A DNA stretch of 64,000 bases from Hymenobacter aranciens. Its GTDB lineage: Bacteria; Bacteroidota; Bacteroidia; Cytophagales; Hymenobacteraceae. Below are positions 41,888 to 51,612 of this stretch, piece by piece. The stretch covers positions 186,001-250,000 of the forward strand of contig NZ_JAUQSY010000009.1 in the NCBI RefSeq assembly GCF_030580865.1. The letters are read 5' to 3'. The notes below the pieces were generated by a model. That model was not told the DNA's origin and did not search any database. It saw only the letters and a list, made by a program, of their open reading frames with translations. Each line of letters starts with the position of its first letter. Positions within the stretch are counted from its first letter, which is position 1. Made by a program: the position numbers and the translations under genes.

Positions 41888-42604
41888 ATGGCCGACCAGC
41901 CTAATTCCACCCCGGCTGCCACCGATGGCAGCGACGAAAAACCCATCAATCCAAAGCTGCTAATTCCCAAAAACGACGGCGCCCTGCTCGAAGTGGCCCG
42001 CCTCGTGATGGAGACCTGGGGGCTGGAAACGTGGTTTACCCTGCGCTGGAAAACGCAGGCCGAATTTGCCGCCCTCTACACTACGCTGGCGCAAAGCATC
42101 ACCGACAAGCGCAGCGCCGCTACCTCGCGCACCCCGCAAAGCCAGCGCCTGCAGGAGCTGGACGATGAGATGGACGAGGGCCTGCGGTTTTTGAAGAAGT
42201 ATGTGGAGGAAGAAAACGGCTACAACAAAGCCAAAACCGATGCCCGCCTGCCCGGCTTCGGGCTGGTGCCGCGCAAAGGCGGCGGCCTGGGGCTCGACAT
42301 TGACCGCGACGAGCGCCGCGATGCCCTGCGCGACCTGCTGCTGCCGGCCGTGAAAAAGGCGGCCTTCAAAAACCGCCCCTACGGCACCGATTTCTGGCAA
42401 ACCCGCTACGACGAATACAAAACCCTGCTCGAAAACGCCGACGGCCTGGCCGGCACGGTGACGAAATCGGTGAGTAAAAAAGACGAAGCGAAGAAGGAGT
42501 TGCGCCGGGTGCTGCAGGCGGTAGTGTATGCCCTGCGCGCCAATTTCCCGGACATCTACGCCGCCGAGCTGCGGGCCTGGGGCTTTCGGAAAGTGAGTTA
42601 TTGA
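41888..42604 (+). CDS. Conserved hypothetical soluble protein
   Basis: A 238-residue, hydrophilic, helix-rich protein without signal peptide. Charged stretches (RLQELDDEMDEGLRFLKKYV, about aa 90-109) could form a coiled coil, and GFGLVPRKGGGLGLDIDRD (about aa 127-145) is a Gly-rich loop. I do not recognise a family. The ATG at 41888 was preferred to one 30 nt upstream because that extension has no similarity in character to the rest. It is a single gene between the hairpin array and a terminator. Confidence 0.7.
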   Translation: MADQPNSTPAATDGSDEKPINPKLLIPKNDGALLEVARLVMETWGLETWFTLRWKTQAEFAALYTTLAQSITDKRSAATSRTPQSQRLQELDDEMDEGLRFLKKYVEEENGYNKAKTDARLPGFGLVPRKGGGLGLDIDRDERRDALRDLLLPAVKKAAFKNRPYGTDFWQTRYDEYKTLLENADGLAGTVTKSVSKKDEAKKELRRVLQAVVYALRANFPDIYAAELRAWGFRKVSY

Positions 42605-42623
42605 GTTGGTAGTTTAGCGTAGT

Positions 42624-42660
42624 AACAAGCCCCGTCGGCACAGTGCCGGTGGGGCTTGTT
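42624..42660. terminator. Bidirectional intrinsic terminator
   Basis: Stem AACAAGCCCC-CGGCA with its complement (TGCCG-GGGGCTTGTT), between convergent genes ending at 42604 and 42678. Confidence 0.85.
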
Positions 42661-42677
42661 TGCGCGTAGGGCCTGGG

Positions 42678-43601
42678 CTATTTCGTGAGCCAGCCGTTGA
42701 CGGCCAGCCAGTTTTGCAGGCGGTCCATCCAGAGGTCTTTCGTGCTGGGGTTATTCATCCCGAAACCGTGGCCGCCTTTCGGGTAAAGGTGCATCTCGGC
42801 GGGCACCTTGTGCTGGAGGCAGGCCTGGTAAAAGGCCAGACTGTTTTGTACCGGCACGAGGTCGTCGTCCTGGGTATGCACGAGGAAGGTGGGCGGCGTC
42901 TGGCGGCTCACCTGGCGGTCGGCCGAGTAGCGGATTTCCTGCGCCGCCGTGCGCTGGTCGCCCAGCAGGTTCTGGCGCGAGCCGGTGTGCGTAATGCTAT
43001 CTGCAAAGCTGATAACCGGGTAAATGAGCATCAGAAACGCCGGCCGCACCGACTCGGCCCCCGGCTGCTCCCCCACCGGCTGGGCAAACAAGGTGCCCGC
43101 CGTGGCCGCCAGGTGCCCCCCGGCCGAGAAGCCCATGATGCCGATACGCTCGGGGTTCACACCCCACTCGGCGGCGCGCTGGCGCACCAGGCGCAGGGCC
43201 TGCTGGGCATCGCGCAGCGGGGCGGTGCTGGGGTCGGGCTGGGCGGCGGGGTTGGGCAGGCGGTACTTCAGCACGAAGGCCGTCACGCCCATCTCGTTGA
43301 AGCGCCGGGCCACGTCGTGCCCCTCGTGGTCCATCGCCAGAATGCCGTAGCCCCCGCCAGGGCAGATGACGACAGCCGTGCCGGTAGCCGTAGCCTTTGG
43401 CGCTTGGTAGATGGTGAGCGTGGGCTTCGTCACCTGCGACAGGTGCACCCGGCCACCCGGCTGCGGCAATCGGGTTTCCACCACCTTATTGGGCTTGGAA
43501 TTAGGGACCGGGCCGGGATAGAGCGGCACCTCCGGCGCCTGGGCCAGCGCCGGGCCGGCCAGCATCGCCAGCAGGCCGAAGGCAATGAGCAGGGTTTGCA
43601 T
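42678..43601 (-). CDS. Secreted alpha/beta-hydrolase (carbohydrate esterase-like)
   Basis: A 307-residue exported hydrolase. Signal peptide LLIAFGLLAMLAGPALAQ (cleavage about aa 20). VVICPGGGYGILAMDHEG (about aa 77-94) forms the oxyanion region, GIMGFSAGGHLAAT the nucleophile elbow, and HTQDDDLVP and GGHGFGM supply Asp and His of the triad. This set is typical of BD-FAE/xylan esterase-like enzymes that remove acyl groups from plant or microbial polysaccharides. Substrate is inferred. A -7 box TAGCTTTG lies upstream. Confidence 0.85.
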   Translation of the reverse strand: MQTLLIAFGLLAMLAGPALAQAPEVPLYPGPVPNSKPNKVVETRLPQPGGRVHLSQVTKPTLTIYQAPKATATGTAVVICPGGGYGILAMDHEGHDVARRFNEMGVTAFVLKYRLPNPAAQPDPSTAPLRDAQQALRLVRQRAAEWGVNPERIGIMGFSAGGHLAATAGTLFAQPVGEQPGAESVRPAFLMLIYPVISFADSITHTGSRQNLLGDQRTAAQEIRYSADRQVSRQTPPTFLVHTQDDDLVPVQNSLAFYQACLQHKVPAEMHLYPKGGHGFGMNNPSTKDLWMDRLQNWLAVNGWLTK

Positions 43602-43626
43602 AAAGCTAATCTTGAGGTGAAGACGA

Positions 43627-43634
43627 CAAAGCTA
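43627..43634 (-). promoter_or_regulatory. -7 box of the secreted hydrolase gene
   Basis: On the minus strand TAGCTTTG, matching TAnnTTTG, 25 nt before the start codon at 43601. Confidence 0.4.
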
Positions 43635-43857
43635 CTAGCCCCACCAGCGAAGCACGTAGGCCAAACCCGTTCCTTCGGATTAATTCCAGCGATAATCCTA
43701 TTAATTTTAACCCCAGGCCGGCGCCATCTTCACAATTAACCTCGCAAGTCGGGCGCTAAACTACTGACTCCCGCCCCCGTGCATCCATAGGGCCAGCCCT
43801 ATTATCCCAGCACTCCCAAAATTGAACTATTCCGCACCAGCTGGCGTCTGGTTAGTC

Positions 43858-44679
43858 ATGCGAATGACCACTCTGATTGCCCTCGCCGCCTTCGTTGGCA
43901 GCACCGGCACCACCCTGGCTCAGAACACGCCGGAAGAAAACAATCCCAACGTTGAGGCTCCGTTCGTGCGCAGTATCCGCGCTGACCGCCCCGGGCAGAC
44001 CATTACGGCGCAGGTGCTGCGCCCCGGCCGCCTGCAGCTGGAGCTGGGCACGCAACGCCTCTCGCCCGCCAGCGGCGCGGGCATCAGCAGCAGCGGCGCG
44101 CTGCTCCGAATTGGCTTTTTCAACAGTATGGAGCTGCGCGTGTCGCAACCTTACTTCAGCCGCCGTACGGTCACGACCGCCGAAGGGGCGCTCCAGCAAG
44201 TCGGCGGCTGGGCCCCGGCCATCGTGGGCGCCAAGTTCATGATTTCATCCAATTACGACACCCGTTTCCAGGCCGCTATTCTGGCCGAAACGGAGGTACC
44301 GGGCACCGGCAGCCCGGCCCTGCGGGCTGGCACTTTCACCCCCAGCGCCCGCCTGCTGCTCAGCCAGCAGCTTGGCGAGCGGTTCGGGCTCGAAGGCAAC
44401 TTCGGCTTCGGCCAGCGCGGCCTCACTACTGCTGACATTAAGAAGGGCCAGTACCTCGGTTCCCTGGCCCTCAACGGCGCTATCGGCCAGAAAACCGGCT
44501 TCTTCGTGGAGGCCTACGGCGCGGGCCGCACCGACCTCACCACTGGTACTACCGCCGGCCTGTACTTCCGCCCCGTGCCCGCCGTGCGCCTCGACGTGAA
44601 TGCCGGCCGCGTGCTCGGCGGCCCCGCCGCCGGCAGCAGCACCGTGGGAGCCGGGCTGGTATTCAAAATAGGCAAGTAG
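43858..44679 (+). CDS. Predicted outer-membrane beta-barrel protein
   Basis: A 273-residue exported protein. After the signal peptide (LIALAAFVGSTGTTLAQ, cleavage about aa 21) the sequence alternates amphipathic strands (LQLELGTQRLS, NSMELRVSQPYFS, FFVEAYGAGRTDL) and ends with VGAGLVFKIGK, as outer-membrane barrels do. IRADRPGQT near the mature N terminus is frequent in Bacteroidota proteins annotated as transporter or phenol-degradation MetA-like. Function unknown. The start at 43858 opens the signal peptide. Confidence 0.75.
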   Translation: MRMTTLIALAAFVGSTGTTLAQNTPEENNPNVEAPFVRSIRADRPGQTITAQVLRPGRLQLELGTQRLSPASGAGISSSGALLRIGFFNSMELRVSQPYFSRRTVTTAEGALQQVGGWAPAIVGAKFMISSNYDTRFQAAILAETEVPGTGSPALRAGTFTPSARLLLSQQLGERFGLEGNFGFGQRGLTTADIKKGQYLGSLALNGAIGQKTGFFVEAYGAGRTDLTTGTTAGLYFRPVPAVRLDVNAGRVLGGPAAGSSTVGAGLVFKIGK

Positions 44680-44773
44680 TGGCTGCGGGGCAATACTAGC
44701 AAGCAGTAGCCCGCCGGGGAATCACTAAATCGCTCCCTGTTGCCGCCCGCTTATTTTCGTGTCCTGAGTGTTG

Positions 44774-44810
44774 AAGAGCGGCCGTGCCTTTGTGCATGGC
44801 CGCTCTTTTT
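44774..44810 (+). terminator. Intrinsic terminator
   Basis: Stem AAGAGCGGCC-TGC with GCA-GGCCGCTCTT followed by TTTT, about 95 nt after the barrel gene. Confidence 0.85.
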
Positions 44811-45010
44811 CGCACATTATTTTTGGAGCTGGCAATGCTGTCAGAAGGTTTCCGGTAGCCGTTTTTTGGTCGTTGGCCCTTCTTTTTCTGCCGTTGGCGT
44901 ACTTTTTACGCCACTCAGACTTTGCTTTTTTGTATGTTTGTGTTATGTCGCGTGGCCGGGGCCGTCGAATATGACATGTTTATGCTATACCATCCCCCGT
45001 TTGCCCGCCG

Positions 45011-45018
45011 TACTTTTG
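45011..45018 (+). promoter_or_regulatory. -7 box of the T9SS cargo gene
   Basis: TACTTTTG matches TAnnTTTG and lies 51 nt before the ATG at 45069. Another match, TATGTTTG, is at 44933-44940. The rest of 44811-45068 is AT-rich, with no gene seen. Confidence 0.45.
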
Positions 45019-45068
45019 TACGATTCTTCATTTAACCTGCTTCGCCCGTCATTTTTTCGACTCCAGTT

Positions 45069-46589
45069 ATGAAACACCTTTCCTCTGCGATGGCCCTGCT
45101 GGGCCTGCTGCTGGGCGGCTACAAAGTCCAGGCCCAGGACTTTTACAATAACGGCGCCGCTATCACGCTGACCGGCGGAGCTTCCATCTACATTCCGGGC
45201 AACCTGACCAACGACAACAGCGGCAACATCACCACGAATGGCAGTACCATTCAGGTGGGCGGCAACGTCGTAAATCAGAACTCGGCCAACATGAACCTGG
45301 GCGCCGCCGGCACCTGGGAAGTGAAAGGCAACGTGACCAACACGGCCACCATCACGCCCGGCACCGGCACGCTGCAGCTCACCGGCACCGCCGCCCAGAC
45401 CCTGAGCACCAACAACGGCCAGTTGTATAACCTTACGGTGAACAACTCGGCCACGCCAACGGCGGTAAACGTGACCACCAACGTGACGGTAAACAACCAG
45501 CTGACCCTTACCAATGGCATGGTACGCACCACCGCCGCCACCAAAGTAGCCCTGCCCAATGGCGCCACCGTCACGGGCGAGCAAAGCGGCCGCTACGTAG
45601 CCGGCAACCTGGAGGTGACCCGCAACTCGGTGAGCGGTGCCTCGCCGGTCAGCTTTGCCAACGGCGCCAGCATCACCCCGAACAACAACCTGGGCAACGT
45701 GGTAGTAACCCGCACCGCCGGCCTGAACACGGCCAACGTGAGCTACGGCGTAAACCCGACCGACAACAACAAAAAAGGCATCGACCAGATTTGGACCATT
45801 GCGCCGGCAACGCAGCCGGCCGGTGGCTCACCCGCCACGGTGGCCTTCAGCTGGCTGTCGGACAACGACAACGGCCTAGCCAGCTTTACGCAGGCGCGCA
45901 TCTGGCAAAGCTCGGGGGCTAGCTCCTGGATTGCCGTGGGGCCCTACGTAAACGCCAACAGCCGCAGCATCTCGGGCGCAGCCAACTCGCTGTCGCGTTT
46001 CACGGTGAGCAACGAAGCGGCCCCGCTACCGGTGGAGCTGCTCAGCTTCACGGCCGTGCGCGAAGGCGACGGCGCCCTGCTGAACTGGCGCACGGCTTCG
46101 GAAAAAAACAACGACCACTTCGATGTGGAAGTGAGCACCGACGGTCGCAGCTTCACGAAGTTTGCCGTAGTGGCCGGCCAAGGCACGAAAGCAATGCCAA
46201 CCGATTATACCACCACCGACCCCAAGCTGCTCAGCTACCACGTCGACCAGGTGTACTACCGCCTGAAGCAGGTGGATAAGGACGGCAAAGAGTCGTTCTC
46301 GCCGGTGCGCGTCCTGCGCGTGGAAGTGGCCGGCTTCACGGCCTTTGCCTTCCCCAACCCGATGGCCCAAAACGGCACCACGGTGCAAATTCGCACCGCC
46401 GAAGCCGGCCCCGCCGAGCTGGCCGTGTACGATGCCACCGGCCGCCTGCTGATGGGCGTCAAAACCCAACTCCTGGTAGGCCTCAACGAAGTGAAACTGG
46501 CCGAAGCTGCCAAGCTGGCTACCGGCGCTTACTTCCTGAAAGTGAACCAAGGCAAGCAGCACACCCTGCTGAAACTGGTGCGCGAATAG
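45069..46589 (+). CDS. Secreted T9SS cargo protein with repeats and sorting domain
   Basis: A 506-residue exported protein. Signal peptide cleaved near VQAQ (about aa 23). The body (to about aa 300) consists of beta-repeat-like Asn/Thr/Gly-rich sequence (GNLTNDNSGNITTNGSTIQV, VGGNVVNQNSANM), suggesting a parallel beta fold. LPVELLSFTAVREGDGALL (about aa 319-337) starts a domain typical of Bacteroidota surface proteins, and the last 80 residues (AFPNPMAQNG to KLVRE) are the type A sorting domain recognised by the type IX system and removed at the outer membrane. Likely a cell-surface or adhesive protein. Confidence 0.85.
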   Translation: MKHLSSAMALLGLLLGGYKVQAQDFYNNGAAITLTGGASIYIPGNLTNDNSGNITTNGSTIQVGGNVVNQNSANMNLGAAGTWEVKGNVTNTATITPGTGTLQLTGTAAQTLSTNNGQLYNLTVNNSATPTAVNVTTNVTVNNQLTLTNGMVRTTAATKVALPNGATVTGEQSGRYVAGNLEVTRNSVSGASPVSFANGASITPNNNLGNVVVTRTAGLNTANVSYGVNPTDNNKKGIDQIWTIAPATQPAGGSPATVAFSWLSDNDNGLASFTQARIWQSSGASSWIAVGPYVNANSRSISGAANSLSRFTVSNEAAPLPVELLSFTAVREGDGALLNWRTASEKNNDHFDVEVSTDGRSFTKFAVVAGQGTKAMPTDYTTTDPKLLSYHVDQVYYRLKQVDKDGKESFSPVRVLRVEVAGFTAFAFPNPMAQNGTTVQIRTAEAGPAELAVYDATGRLLMGVKTQLLVGLNEVKLAEAAKLATGAYFLKVNQGKQHTLLKLVRE

Positions 46590-46612
46590 TCTTTGAGCCC
46601 TGCGGCTCGTAT

Positions 46613-46650
46613 AAAATGGCCCGTAGCTTGCGCTACGGGCCATTTTTCTT
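46613..46650 (+). terminator. Intrinsic terminator after the T9SS gene
   Basis: Stem AAAATGGCCCGTAGC with its complement, TTGC loop, then TTTTTC. It is only 20 nt before the start of the META gene. Confidence 0.9.
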
Positions 46651-46669
46651 TTTCTCCTCACTCCTGCTC

Positions 46670-47107
46670 ATGCGCTATTTCCTGCTGCTGGCCCTGGCCG
46701 CAACGGCCTGCCAGACCAAGCCCACTCAAGAAGCCTCCACTGTGCCCGCCTGGCCCGCTGCGCCGCTCCGCAACACCCGCTGGGTGCCGCGTGAGATTGG
46801 CAGCCAGCCGGTTTCAATTCCTGACAATACCCAAGAGCCCTACCTGCTGCTACGCCCCGAAGGCTCGGCCGAGGGCAATGCCGGCTGCAACCGCTTTCGC
46901 GGCGAGGCCACGGCCGAAGGCGGCGATGGCTTACGCTTTGGGGCGCTGCTGACTACCCGCATGGCCTGCCCCGCCCTGGCCACCGAAACCGCATTCACCA
47001 AAGCACTGGAGCAAACGCGCCACTACCGCATCAGCGGCGACACGCTGCGGCTCTACGATGCCAGCAACGGGCTTCTGACGCGGCTGGAGGCGGTGTACCT
47101 GCAGTAG
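46670..47107 (+). CDS. META-domain lipoprotein (HslJ-like)
   Basis: A 145-residue lipoprotein (LLLALAATAC, Cys about aa 14) with a META domain: LRNTRWVPREIG, GNAGCNRFRGE and MACPALATETAFTKALEQ are the signature segments shared with HslJ, an outer-membrane heat-shock protein linked to novobiocin resistance in E. coli. Exact function unknown. The ATG at 46670 opens the lipoprotein signal; an ATG 54 nt upstream is within the terminator stem. Confidence 0.85.
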   Translation: MRYFLLLALAATACQTKPTQEASTVPAWPAAPLRNTRWVPREIGSQPVSIPDNTQEPYLLLRPEGSAEGNAGCNRFRGEATAEGGDGLRFGALLTTRMACPALATETAFTKALEQTRHYRISGDTLRLYDASNGLLTRLEAVYLQ

Positions 47108-47129
47108 CAAACGCAGGTCAAAATAGAGG

Positions 47130-47199
47130 CTAAAAAACGGAGGGTTAGAAATCAGCACCAGGTTATTCGGCGCTGATTTTTAATCCTCCGTTTTTTAGC
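47130..47199. terminator. Long bidirectional hairpin between convergent genes
   Basis: CTAAAAAACGGAGG...AAATCAGC pairs with GCTGATTT...CCTCCGTTTTTTAG; two mismatches or small bulges, A and T tracts on both sides. Confidence 0.85.
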
Positions 47200-47210
47200 T
47201 TCCTGCTGTG

Positions 47211-50200
47211 CTACTTAGTGGTCAGCACCAAGTCGTCTGCTTGCACGCGGGTACCTTCCGTTAGGCTCACAGCGTCAATCGTCAAGTCTTGCGGGGCGGT
47301 GATGGTGGTTTCCATCTTCATGGCCTCGATGACGAACAGCGGGGTGTTTTTCGTGACCTGCTGGCCGGGCTGCACCAGCACTTTGCTGAGCATGCCTTGC
47401 AGCGGCGCGGCTACGTGCTGGGAGTTGGCCTTATCGGCCTTGGCGTTGCTGGTTTTGGTGACGGCCACGGAGTTGTCGCGCACGTCAAGATTGCGGGTTT
47501 GGCCGTTGAGGGTGAAAAAGACGGTGCGGCAGCCCTCTTCATTGACATGGCCGACGGACTGCAGCCGCACGATGACCGACTTGCCGCGGGCAATTTCGAT
47601 GAGCGTCTCCTCCCCTTCTTCGAGGCCGTAAAAGAATACTTTGGTGGGAATCTGGCTGACTTCGCCGAACTGCTGGCGGAATTTCCAGTAGTCCTCGAAT
47701 ACCTTGGGGTAAAGCAGATACGAAAGCAAATCAGTGAACTTGCCGCCGGGGAATTTCTCCTGGAACGCAGGCCAGTCCTGCTCGAAATCAATGGGTGGCA
47801 AATGCTCACCGGGCCGGGTGGTGAAGGGCTCCTCGTTTTTGAGAATCAGCTTTTGCAGCTCGGCGGGCCAGCCGCCCTCGGGCTGGCCGATGTCGCCGCG
47901 AAACAGCTCGCGCACCGACTCGGGGAAGCTCAGGGTTTCGCCCTTGTCCAGCACGTCCTGCGGTGTGAGGCTGTTCGACACCATGAACAAGGCCATGTCG
48001 CCCACCACTTTGCTGCTGGGTGTCACCTTCACGATGTCACCAAATAATTGGTTGACGTCGGCAAAGCGTTGCTTGACTTCCTCAAACTTATCGAGCAAGC
48101 CCAGCGAGGCCGCCTGCGGGCGCAGGTTGGAGTACTGCCCGCCGGGAATTTCGTGCTGAAAAACCTCCGAAGTGCCCGCCAGCAGGCCCGACTCGAAGGG
48201 ATAATACATTTCGCGCACGGCTTCCCAGTAATTACTGAACTCGTTGAGCGAGTGCTGGTCGAACTCGTGGTGGCGCGGGGTGTGGCGCAGCATTTCCACC
48301 ACCGAGTTGAAGTTGGGCTGTGAGGTGAGACCCGACAGCGACCCGATGGCCACGTCGATGACGTTGGCGCCGGCTTCTACGGCCTTCATATAAGTGGCAG
48401 CCTGCAGCGAAGAAGTGTCGTGGGTGTGCAGGTGAATGGGCAGTTTCACCGCGTCGCGCAGGCCGGCAATGAGTTCGCCGGCGGCGTAGGGTTTGAGCAG
48501 CCCGGCCATATCCTTGATGCAGAGAATGTGGGCGCCGGCATCTTCGAGCTGCTTGGCCAGCCGGAGGTAGTAGTCGAGGCTATACTTACTGCGTTTCGGG
48601 TCCATGATGTCGCCGGTGTAGCAGATGCAGGCTTCGGCCAGGCTCTGGGTTTTGTTGCGCACAAAACCGATGCAGGACTCCATGCCCTTGAGCCAGTTCA
48701 GCGAGTCGAAAATGCGGAACACGTCAATGCCGGTTTCGCCAGCCTGCTCCACGAATTTTTCAATGAGGTTGTCGGGATAAGCTTTGTAGCCCACGCCGTT
48801 GGCGCCGCGGATAAGCATCTGCAACAGAATGTTGGGCACGGCAGCGCGCAGCTTGGCCAGCCGCTCCCAGGGGTCTTCATGCAGAAAGCGCAGGGCTACG
48901 TCGAAGGTGGCACCGCCCCACACTTCGAGGGAGAAGGTTTGCGGGTGCTGCTGGGCGTAGGCGCCGGCCACTTTCAGCATGTCCCAGCTGCGCATGCGGG
49001 TGGCCAGCAGGCTTTGGTGGGCGTCGCGCAGGGTAGTGTCGGTGTAGTGAATAAGCGGCTCGTCGCGCAGCCATTGGGCAAAGCCTTCGGGGCCCAGCTC
49101 CTGCAGCTTTTGTTTGGTGCCGGGGGCGGGCGTAGCGGTAGCGTCGAAGGCCGGCAGGTGCGGGCGGCGGGGCTGGCGGCGCGGGTCAAGGTGGTCCTTG
49201 ACGTCGGGGTTGCCGTTCACCACCACATCGCCGACGTAGGCCAGCAGGCGCGTGGCGCGGTCCTGACGCAGCTTGAACTCAAAGAGTTCGGGATGGTCCT
49301 TGATGAAATCGACAGTGGCGTGGCCGGCCCGGAATTCGGGATTGGCCACGATGTTGTCGAGGAAGGGAATGTTGGTTTTGACGCCGCGGATGCGGAATTC
49401 AGCTAGGGCCCGGCGCATTTTCTGGGCCGCTGCGGTGAGCGTGGGCGCCTGGGCCGATACTTTCACCAACAGCGAATCGAAAAACGGCGACACGATTGCG
49501 CCCTGGTACACCGAGCCCTGGTCGAGCCGGATGCCGAAGCCGCCGGCCGAGCGATAGGCCACCACGGTGCCGTAGTCCGGCTTAAAGTCGTTGGCGGGGT
49601 CTTCGGTGGTGATGCGGCACTGCATGGCGAAGCCCACTTTCAGCGGCGTTACATCGGCGCCGAGGCCGATTTCGGGGTCGCCGAGCTTGTAGCCAGCGGC
49701 GATGTAGAGCTGGGTCTTAATCAAGTCCACACCCGTAATCATCTCGGTGACGGTGTGTTCGACCTGGATGCGCGGGTTGACTTCGATGAAGTAAATCCGG
49801 TTGTGCTCGGGGTTTACCAGAAATTCCACCGTGCCCACGTTGTCGTAGCCCACGGCCCGGCCGATGCGCAAGGCATAGTCGTAAAGCTGCTCGCGCAACT
49901 CATCGGCCAAGCCCACGGACGGCGCCACTTCCACCACTTTCTGGAAGCGGCGCTGCACCGAGCAGTCGCGCTCGTAGAGGTGTACAAGGTTGCCGTGCTG
50001 GTCGCCCACCAGCTGCACCTCAATGTGTTTGGGGCGCTCCACGAATTTTTCCAGGAACACAGTGTCGTCGCCGAAAGCATTCAGCGCCTCGTTGCGGGCC
50101 TCGAAAAAGCCTTTCTCCAGTTGCTCATCGTCGCGGATAATGCGCATGCCGCGGCCGCCGCCACCCGAAGCTGCCTTTAGCATCACGGGGTAGCCGATAC

Positions 50201-50654
50201 GGTTGGCTTCGGTTTTGGCCGTTTCAAAATCAACGAGGTCGGCCTCGCTGCTTTCAATCTGGGGGACCTGCTGCTCGCGGGCCACCTGCTTGGCCCGCAC
50301 TTTGTCGCCGAGGGCTTCCATCACCTCGGGCCGGGGGCCGACGAAGATGAGGCCTTCCTCGCGGCAGCGGCGGGCCAGCTGGGCGTTTTCACTCAGGAAG
50401 CCGTAGCCGGGGTGGATAGCGTTGACCCGGTTTTCTTTAGCCACGCGCAGCAGGCCTTCGATGTCGAGGTAGGGCTTGAGGGGCTCGTCGTCGCGGCCAA
50501 TCTGGTAGGCCTCATCGGCCTTGTAGCGGTGCAGCGAGTAACGGTCTTCGTAGGTGTACACGGCCACCGTGGGGATGGCCATTTCGGTGGCCGCGCGCAA
50601 TACGCGAATGGCAATTTCGCCCCGGTTGGCGACAAGGAGTTTGGTTATTTTCAT
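47211..50654 (-). CDS. pyc: Pyruvate carboxylase
   Basis: A 1147-residue single-chain pyruvate carboxylase, making oxaloacetate from pyruvate, bicarbonate and ATP. Residues about 1-450 form the biotin carboxylase domain (KLLVANRGEIAIRVLRA; ATP loop KAASGGGGRGMR; EVNPRIQVEHTVTE). The carboxyltransferase domain follows (about aa 540-830; YTDTTLRDAHQSLLATRMRS, and VEVWGGATFD-type motif LEVWGGATFDVAL). The biotinyl domain ends the chain with VIEAMKMETTIT; the biotinylated residue is Lys1113. Length fits the family. The start at 50654 (MKITKLLVANRGE) fits the family. It refills the TCA cycle and supports gluconeogenesis. Confidence 0.95.
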   Translation of the reverse strand: MKITKLLVANRGEIAIRVLRAATEMAIPTVAVYTYEDRYSLHRYKADEAYQIGRDDEPLKPYLDIEGLLRVAKENRVNAIHPGYGFLSENAQLARRCREEGLIFVGPRPEVMEALGDKVRAKQVAREQQVPQIESSEADLVDFETAKTEANRIGYPVMLKAASGGGGRGMRIIRDDEQLEKGFFEARNEALNAFGDDTVFLEKFVERPKHIEVQLVGDQHGNLVHLYERDCSVQRRFQKVVEVAPSVGLADELREQLYDYALRIGRAVGYDNVGTVEFLVNPEHNRIYFIEVNPRIQVEHTVTEMITGVDLIKTQLYIAAGYKLGDPEIGLGADVTPLKVGFAMQCRITTEDPANDFKPDYGTVVAYRSAGGFGIRLDQGSVYQGAIVSPFFDSLLVKVSAQAPTLTAAAQKMRRALAEFRIRGVKTNIPFLDNIVANPEFRAGHATVDFIKDHPELFEFKLRQDRATRLLAYVGDVVVNGNPDVKDHLDPRRQPRRPHLPAFDATATPAPGTKQKLQELGPEGFAQWLRDEPLIHYTDTTLRDAHQSLLATRMRSWDMLKVAGAYAQQHPQTFSLEVWGGATFDVALRFLHEDPWERLAKLRAAVPNILLQMLIRGANGVGYKAYPDNLIEKFVEQAGETGIDVFRIFDSLNWLKGMESCIGFVRNKTQSLAEACICYTGDIMDPKRSKYSLDYYLRLAKQLEDAGAHILCIKDMAGLLKPYAAGELIAGLRDAVKLPIHLHTHDTSSLQAATYMKAVEAGANVIDVAIGSLSGLTSQPNFNSVVEMLRHTPRHHEFDQHSLNEFSNYWEAVREMYYPFESGLLAGTSEVFQHEIPGGQYSNLRPQAASLGLLDKFEEVKQRFADVNQLFGDIVKVTPSSKVVGDMALFMVSNSLTPQDVLDKGETLSFPESVRELFRGDIGQPEGGWPAELQKLILKNEEPFTTRPGEHLPPIDFEQDWPAFQEKFPGGKFTDLLSYLLYPKVFEDYWKFRQQFGEVSQIPTKVFFYGLEEGEETLIEIARGKSVIVRLQSVGHVNEEGCRTVFFTLNGQTRNLDVRDNSVAVTKTSNAKADKANSQHVAAPLQGMLSKVLVQPGQQVTKNTPLFVIEAMKMETTITAPQDLTIDAVSLTEGTRVQADDLVLTTK

Positions 50655-50850
50655 AAATCGACAGCAGGAAATGCCCCGGCACAGCCCCGAATACGCAGCT
50701 TTTGGGCTTTTGGCTGCTGCGCTGCGCAATATAAAGCGTCAGCCGGATGGGAGTTTGATAATTGCGTACCTATTCCCGTACGTTTCAGCCAACCGCGCTG
50801 CCTTATACGTTAGGGCTGCACAACCTCACGCTGCTTTCAACTCACAGGCA

Positions 50851-51567
50851 ATGCAATTTACCGGCAAAAACATTCTGCTAATCGGGGCTTCATCGGGTAT
50901 CGGCCTGGCCACGGCCACGCTGCTGCATGGGCTCGGGGCCACTTTATTCACGGCTTCCCGGCATCTCTCCCCTGAGCTGGAAGCCCTGCAAACCAATTAT
51001 CTGCCCTACGATGCCACGCAGCCCGTAGGCGCGGCCTTCGACCAGTTACCCGAGGTGCTGCACGGCGTGGTGTACTGCCCCGGCAGCATCAAGCTGCGCC
51101 CCTTCGAGCGCATTCCGGCCGAGGATTTTCAGGCTGATTTCGACCTGAATGTACTGGGGGCCGTGCGAGTGCTGCAAGCCGTGATGAAGCGGCTGAAAAA
51201 GGCGGAGGGCGGCGCTTCGGTCGTCTTATTCAGCACGGTAGCGGCCGACACGGGGATGAGCTTCCACACCAGCATTGCCACGGCCAAGGCGGCGGTGGAA
51301 GGCCTCACGCGGGCGCTGGCGGCCGAGTACGCGGCCAGCGGCGTACGCGTCAACTGCATTGCGCCGTCGCTCACCAATACGCCCTTGGCGGCGGCCCTGC
51401 TCAATTCGCCTGAAAAGGCGGAGGCCGGCGCCCGGCGGCACCCGCTGCAGCGCATCGGCCAGCCCGAGGATTTGGCTTATACCGCCGCCTTCCTGCTGTC
51501 CAGCCACAGTTCGTTTACCACCGGGCAGGTAATCGCCGTGGATGGTGGCCTGGGCCGACTGAAATAA
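50851..51567 (+). CDS. Short-chain dehydrogenase/reductase
   Basis: A 238-residue SDR. LLIGASSGIGLATA binds NAD(P), GVVYCPGSIKL corresponds to the NNAG region (CPGS here), and ATAKAAVEGLTRA carries the Lys; the catalytic Tyr of YxxxK is replaced by Thr (TAKAA), with TSIATAK, which may lower or alter activity. It ends with IAVDGGLG as classical SDRs do. The start at ATG 50851 fits the fold; a TACGTTTC near-match to a -7 box lies about 75 nt upstream. It heads a run of same-strand genes. Confidence 0.82.
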   Translation: MQFTGKNILLIGASSGIGLATATLLHGLGATLFTASRHLSPELEALQTNYLPYDATQPVGAAFDQLPEVLHGVVYCPGSIKLRPFERIPAEDFQADFDLNVLGAVRVLQAVMKRLKKAEGGASVVLFSTVAADTGMSFHTSIATAKAAVEGLTRALAAEYAASGVRVNCIAPSLTNTPLAAALLNSPEKAEAGARRHPLQRIGQPEDLAYTAAFLLSSHSSFTTGQVIAVDGGLGRLK

Positions 51568-51612
51568 CCGGCCGCAGCCGAACCCTACCCCTATCAAACC
51601 GGTTATTATCAC